From: Planomonospora parontospora
GTDB lineage: Bacteria; Actinomycetota; Actinomycetes; Streptosporangiales; Streptosporangiaceae
NCBI GenBank assembly: GCA_014647935.1
Contig: BMQD01000004.1
Span: 268,155-332,154 of the forward strand
Direction: 5' to 3'
DNA: 64,000 bases
Shown in pieces: positions 61,033 through 64,000 of this stretch. Within the stretch, counting starts at the first letter, position 1. Each line of letters opens with the position of its first letter. The notes under the pieces are model-generated. The model was not told the DNA's origin, ran no database searches, and saw nothing but the letters and a program-made list of their open reading frames with translations. The translations under genes were made by a program, and so were the position numbers.

Positions 61033-61701
61033 CTACTCGCGTTCGAACCGGAAGCCGACCCCTCGAACCGTCGTGATGTAGCGCGGCTTGGCCGCGTCGT
61101 CGCCGAGCTTGCGGCGCAGCCAGGAGATGTGCATGTCCAGGGTCTTGGTGGAGCCCCACCAGTTGGTGTCCCACACCTCGCGCATGATCTGCTCGCGGGT
61201 GACCACCTTGCCGGCGTCGCGGACCAGCACCCGCAGGAGGTCGAACTCCTTGGTCGTCAGGTGCAGCTCCTTGTCGCCCATCCACGCGCGGCGGGAGTCG
61301 GCGTCGATGCGCACGCCCTGGACCACGGGCGTCTCGGAGGTGCCGCGCCGCAGCAGGGCGCGGACCCTGGCCAGCAGTTCGGCGAGGCGGAACGGTTTGG
61401 TGACGTAGTCGTCGGCCCCGGCATCGAGGCCCACCACCGTGTCCACCTCGTCCACGCGGGCGGTGAGGATGAGCACGGGCGTGCCGTGCCCTTCGGCGCG
61501 AATGCGCCGGGCCACTTCGAGGCCGTCCATCTCGGGCAGGCCGAGGTCAAGAACGATCAGGTCGATGCCACCCGATAGAGCTCGCTCCAGGGCCTGCGGG
61601 CCGTCGGGGCTCACCTCCACCTGATAGCCCTCGCGGCGCAGCGCACGCGCCAGTGGCTCGGAGATCGAGGTGTCATCCTCGGCGAGAAGTACGCAGGTCA
61701 T
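61033..61701 (-). CDS. OmpR-family response regulator
   Basis: 222 residues. Receiver domain with the acidic pocket Asp9/Asp10, phospho-acceptor Asp52 (VLDLGLPEMDG), Thr80 and Lys102 (VTKPF), then a winged HTH with LTTKEFDLLRVLVRDAGKVVTR and the C-terminal RGVGFRFERE. Expected to bind direct repeats; three TTGAC copies precede the gene. It is directly followed by its kinase gene. Not MtrA, judging by the receiver sequence. Confidence 0.94.
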   Translation of the reverse strand: MTCVLLAEDDTSISEPLARALRREGYQVEVSPDGPQALERALSGGIDLIVLDLGLPEMDGLEVARRIRAEGHGTPVLILTARVDEVDTVVGLDAGADDYVTKPFRLAELLARVRALLRRGTSETPVVQGVRIDADSRRAWMGDKELHLTTKEFDLLRVLVRDAGKVVTREQIMREVWDTNWWGSTKTLDMHISWLRRKLGDDAAKPRYITTVRGVGFRFERE

Positions 61702-61752
61702 GTTGAGGATCGTAGGACCTTAAGCGATCGTTTCCCGGGCACAGCGCGCGGT

Positions 61753-61780
61753 TTGACTCGCCGTTGACCTATCTATTGAC
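61753..61780 (-). promoter_or_regulatory. Three TTGAC direct repeats upstream of the response regulator
   Basis: TTGAC occurs at 61753-61757, 61764-61768 and 61776-61780, spaced 11 and 12 nt (one helical turn), i.e. GTCAA on the gene strand. OmpR-type regulators bind such direct repeats, so autoregulation by the downstream protein is inferred. Confidence 0.55.
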
Positions 61781-61900
61781 CTGGGCAAACACTGATAAAT
61801 CCCGGACAGACCTCCGGCAGCGCGGCACGACAGGGGAGTACGGCCCCGCCCGGGGGGCCGCCGGAGGGGGATGCGCCCCGGGAGGACCCCGCGGGCTCGG

Positions 61901-61948
61901 GGACAAAACAGAACACGCCCGACCTGAGTGAACTTGACGGGCGTGTTC
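61901..61948 (-). terminator. Intrinsic terminator downstream of bfr
   Basis: Read on the minus strand, GAACACGCCCG and CGGGCGTGTTC (11 bp, 16-nt loop) are followed by TGTTTTGTCC. It lies 13 nt past the bfr stop and separates the bfr operon from the two-component system. Confidence 0.85.
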
Positions 61949-61960
61949 CGGCGATTCGCC

Positions 61961-62443
61961 TCAGGAGGCCGACGGCGGCTCCGCGTAGCGGGCCAGGTAG
62001 AGCTGCTCGCCGAGGCTGTCGATCAGCGACAGCTCGGTCTCCAGGTAGTCGATGTGGTGCTCCTCGTCCTGGAGGATCTCCTCGAAGAGGCGGGCGGAGG
62101 TGATGTCGCCCTTCTCCCGCATCAGGGCGATCCCCGGCTTGAGCCGCTGGACGACCGAGAGCTCGATGTCGAGGTCGGCGCGGAGCTGCTCGGCGACGGT
62201 CTGGCCGATGTGCAGCGTGCCCAGCCGCTGGTAGTTGGGCAGGCCTTCGAGGAAGAGGATGCGGTCGGTCAGCTTCTCCGCGTGGCGCATCTCGTCGATG
62301 GACTCTTCGCGGGTGTACTTCGCGAGCTTGGTGTATCCCCAGTTCTCCTGCATCTTGGCGTGCAGGAAGTACTGGTTGATGGCGGTCAGCTCGGCCGTGA
62401 GCTGCTCGTTGAGAAGTTCGATTATCTGCTTGTCGCCCTGCAT
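61961..62443 (-). CDS. bfr: Bacterioferritin
   Basis: 160 residues with all ferroxidase ligands in canonical positions (Glu18, Glu51, His54, Glu94, Glu127, His130) and Met52 as heme ligand. It forms a 24-subunit iron-storage shell that oxidises and stores Fe(II). It is 15 nt downstream of bfd, and two IdeR-like boxes stand upstream of that gene, so iron should control both. A hairpin terminator follows. Length is typical. Confidence 0.97.
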   Translation of the reverse strand: MQGDKQIIELLNEQLTAELTAINQYFLHAKMQENWGYTKLAKYTREESIDEMRHAEKLTDRILFLEGLPNYQRLGTLHIGQTVAEQLRADLDIELSVVQRLKPGIALMREKGDITSARLFEEILQDEEHHIDYLETELSLIDSLGEQLYLARYAEPPSAS

Positions 62444-62458
62444 GGCGGGCTCCTCGTG

Positions 62459-62638
62459 CTATGCGGTCGGCATCAGGTCTTCAGACCGTTTCAGGATCGC
62501 ACAGATCCTCCGGACGCAAGAAGCGCAGTCCCCTCCCGCGCCCGTGGTGTCGCGGATCTGCCTGGCGCTCCTGGCGCCGGCGGCGATGCAGTCGTGCACC
62601 TCGTTCTCCGTGACCGCACGGCAGACGCATACGTACAT
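62459..62638 (-). CDS. bfd: Bacterioferritin-associated ferredoxin
   Basis: 59 residues, MYVCVCRAVTENEVHDCIAA at the start. Cys4, Cys6, Cys38 and Cys41 bind the [2Fe-2S] cluster as in known Bfd; GGDCASC is the second pair. Bfd passes electrons to bacterioferritin to release stored iron. It is immediately upstream of bfr on the same strand, and its leader region carries two iron-box palindromes. Confidence 0.95.
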   Translation of the reverse strand: MYVCVCRAVTENEVHDCIAAGARSARQIRDTTGAGGDCASCVRRICAILKRSEDLMPTA

Positions 62639-62673
62639 GGCGGGCGAGGCACCTCTCGGGAAGACGGTCGCAT

Positions 62674-62693
62674 AGGTAAGGCATGCCTAAGGT
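62674..62693. promoter_or_regulatory. IdeR/DtxR-like iron box 1
   Basis: AGGTAAGGCATGCCTAAGGT is a near-perfect dyad around GCATGC and fits the DtxR/IdeR consensus of TTAGG...CCTAA type. It lies 36 nt upstream of the bfd ATG. Iron-loaded IdeR could act as activator here, as reported for mycobacterial bacterioferritin. Confidence 0.75.
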
Positions 62694-62702
62694 AACTCAC
62701 TT

Positions 62703-62723
62703 TGGTTAGGCTTGCCTACCTGA
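62703..62723. promoter_or_regulatory. IdeR/DtxR-like iron box 2
   Basis: GGTTAGGCTTGCCTACCTGA (62704-62723) is a second dyad, TTAGGC and GCCTAC, 28 nt from the centre of box 1. The two copies are close enough for side-by-side dimer binding, typical of IdeR-activated storage genes. Confidence 0.78.
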
Positions 62724-62756
62724 CGGCCGACATATTTTCGTACCTCTTCATGCCAA

Positions 62757-62786
62757 GAAGGCGTGGATCATCCGTTCCACGCCTTC
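62757..62786 (-). terminator. Hairpin downstream of the MBL hydrolase gene
   Basis: GAAGGCGTGG (62757-62766) and CCACGCCTTC (62777-62786) form a 10-bp stem with a 10-nt loop, about 50 nt after the hydrolase stop. On the minus strand it is followed by TTGGCATG, a weak T-tract only. It also insulates the iron-box region. Confidence 0.55.
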
Positions 62787-62836
62787 CAGGAGCACTCCGT
62801 ACCTTTTCGCGAGGGTCCAGCAGCCCGCGGCCGCCG

Positions 62837-63448
62837 TCAGCGCTTCAGCCACTCCTCCAGGTGCGGGGCCTCCGCGCCGATCGTGGTGGAGTCGCCGTGC
62901 CCGGTGTGCACGACCGTGCGCCCCGGCAGCGTCAGCAGCCGGTCGCGGATCGAGTCGATGATCGTCTCGAACGAGGAGAAGGACCGCCCGGTCGCGCCGG
63001 GACCGCCCTGGAACAGGGTGTCGCCGGTGAAGACCGCGCCCACGTCCGGCGCGTGCAGGCACACCGCGCCCGGCGCGTGACCCGGCGTGTGCAGCACGGT
63101 CAGCTCCACCCCGCCCGCCGTCAGCACCTGGCCGTCGTGCAGCGGCGTGTACGGCGCGCCGGGATGGACCATCTCCCACAGCACCTGATCGGCCGGGTGC
63201 AGCAGGATCGGCGCGTCCACCCGGGCGGCGAGCTCGACGGCGGCGTTGACGTGGTCGTTGTGCGCGTGGGTGCACACGATCGCCGTCACCGACCGGCCGC
63301 CGATCCGCTCGGCGATGGCGCCGGCGTCGTGGGCGGCGTCGATCACGACGACCTCCTCGGCGGAGCCGACCAGCCAGACGTTGTTGTCGACGTCCCAGGT
63401 CCCGCCGTCGAGCGAGAACGTCCCGGAGGTGACGACCCTGTCGATCAC
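62837..63448 (-). CDS. MBL-fold metallohydrolase
   Basis: 203 residues. THAHNDH (60-66) is the HxHxDH dinuclear metal motif; further ligands are His124 (TPGHAPG), Asp in FTGDTLF and His in VHTGHGD. This subgroup acts on small thioesters, like glyoxalase II. Its GTG overlaps by 4 nt the stop of the mycothiol-type dehydrogenase gene. The same pair occurs as Rv2259-Rv2260, so hydrolysis of S-formyl-mycothiol is a good guess, not shown. Confidence 0.9.
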   Translation of the reverse strand: MIDRVVTSGTFSLDGGTWDVDNNVWLVGSAEEVVVIDAAHDAGAIAERIGGRSVTAIVCTHAHNDHVNAAVELAARVDAPILLHPADQVLWEMVHPGAPYTPLHDGQVLTAGGVELTVLHTPGHAPGAVCLHAPDVGAVFTGDTLFQGGPGATGRSFSSFETIIDSIRDRLLTLPGRTVVHTGHGDSTTIGAEAPHLEEWLKR

Positions 63449-64000
63449 AGGACCACCACCGAGCGCAGGACCTCGCCGCGGTGCATCTTGGCGAACGCGG
63501 CCTCGACGTCGCCGAGCCCGACCGTCTCGGTGACGAACCCGTCCAGGTTCAGCCGCCCCTGCAGGTACAGGTCGATCAGCATGGGGAAGTCACGGCTGGG
63601 CAGGCAGTCGCCGTACCAGGACGACTTCAGCGCGCCGCCGCGGCCGAAGACGTCCAGCAGCGGCAGCTCCAGCGTCATCTCCGGGGTCGGCACCCCGACC
63701 AGGACCACCGTCCCGGCCAGGTCGCGGGCGTAGAACGCCTGTTTGTAGGTCTCCGGCCGGCCGACCGCCTCGATGACCACGTCCGCGCCGAAGCCGCCGG
63801 TCAGCTCCCGGACCGCCTCCACCGCGTCGGTCTCGCGGGAGTTCACCGTGTGGGTCGCGCCGAAGCCCTTGGCCCACTCCAGTTTGCGGTCGTCGACGTC
63901 CACCGCGATGATCCTCGCCGCACCGGCCAGGGAGGCGCCCAGCACGGCCGCGCTCCCCACGCCGCCGCAGCCGATCACCGCCACGCTGTCGCCCCGGCTC
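63445..64000 (-). CDS. Zinc-dependent alcohol dehydrogenase, C-terminal part (likely S-(hydroxymethyl)mycothiol dehydrogenase)
   Basis: The last 185 residues of a medium-chain dehydrogenase; the 5' end lies outside the window. [17 protein letters not shown] is the NAD loop, [20 protein letters not shown] the adenosine-binding acid, and [19 protein letters not shown] the C-terminal part. Together with the coupled MBL hydrolase this fits mycothiol-dependent formaldehyde dehydrogenase (MscR/AdhE2), a detoxification enzyme. Catalytic zinc residues would be in the missing N-terminal half. Confidence 0.82.
   Translation of the reverse strand, partial: SRGDSVAVIGCGGVGSAAVLGASLAGAARIIAVDVDDRKLEWAKGFGATHTVNSRETDAVEAVRELTGGFGADVVIEAVGRPETYKQAFYARDLAGTVVLVGVPTPEMTLELPLLDVFGRGGALKSSWYGDCLPSRDFPMLIDLYLQGRLNLDGFVTETVGLGDVEAAFAKMHRGEVLRSVVVL

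Noticed and set aside
61033-61701. Identity as MtrA of the MtrAB system
   Set aside because: The receiver and linker sequences differ from MtrA and no LpqB-like lipoprotein follows the kinase, so I left it unnamed.
1-64000. CRISPR arrays, tRNA/rRNA genes, insertion sequences, prophage
   Set aside because: No regularly spaced repeats, no cloverleaf-like or CCA-ending structures, no transposase, integrase or phage structural proteins were recognised when reading both strands by eye.

Overview
The window is very GC-rich and densely coded, with many GTG/TTG starts, 4-nt GTGA/ATGA stop-start overlaps, a WhiB protein, complete coenzyme F420 genes (fbiA, fbiB, fbiC), a mycothiol-type dehydrogenase and IdeR-like iron boxes. 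This is a chromosomal segment of a filamentous actinobacterium. The protein style (DUF5719, VWA/substrate-binding fusion, FtsX-ectodomain-only proteins, many polysaccharide genes) suggests Streptosporangiales, but family and species are inference. I saw no rRNA, tRNA, CRISPR array, insertion sequence or prophage.

The backbone order matches the mycobacterial Rv3255c-Rv3277 region as I know it: SIS isomerase, Trm112-like protein, manB, DUF3499 and metallopeptidase (1.6-5.4 kb); whiB, fbiA and fbiB (11-16.3 kb); sugar nucleotidyltransferase (24-25 kb); LCP ligase (36 kb); acyl-CoA dehydrogenase, purE/purK and GtrA (52-59.7 kb). Inserted into it are a VOC/AraC pair, a large GT2/DUF5719 pair, a lone ATPase-nuclease, a VWA protein with fbiC, and two blocks of envelope-polysaccharide genes. 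A 22-codon stub of a Rossmann-fold reductase at 17.94 kb may be the relic of an rmlD-like gene.

The 24-54 kb region looks like a cell-wall glycopolymer factory. It encodes sugar nucleotide supply (NDP-sugar synthase, UDP-sugar dehydrogenase), at least five glycosyltransferases, two GT-C-like membrane proteins, two paralogous flippase-like proteins, an O-acyltransferase and two LytR-CpsA-Psr ligases at 36.1 and 49.9 kb. Inside it, 42.9-48.8 kb carries an alcohol-phosphate cassette: nucleotidyltransferase, glycerol-1-phosphate-dehydrogenase-like enzyme, CDP-alcohol phosphotransferase, a degenerate-nucleotidyltransferase/CDP-alcohol-phosphotransferase fusion, DUF5941, and divergently an IspD/TarI-like cytidylyltransferase. 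I read this as a route to a CDP-activated polyol phosphate or an unusual phosphoglycolipid. It is the best candidate here for an undescribed pathway.

The right end (55-64 kb) holds a VapBC module with a palindromic operator, purine genes, a lipoprotein, GtrA, a two-component system preceded by three TTGAC repeats, a bfd-bfr iron-storage operon behind two IdeR-like boxes, and an MBL hydrolase coupled to a mycothiol-dependent formaldehyde dehydrogenase that runs off the window.
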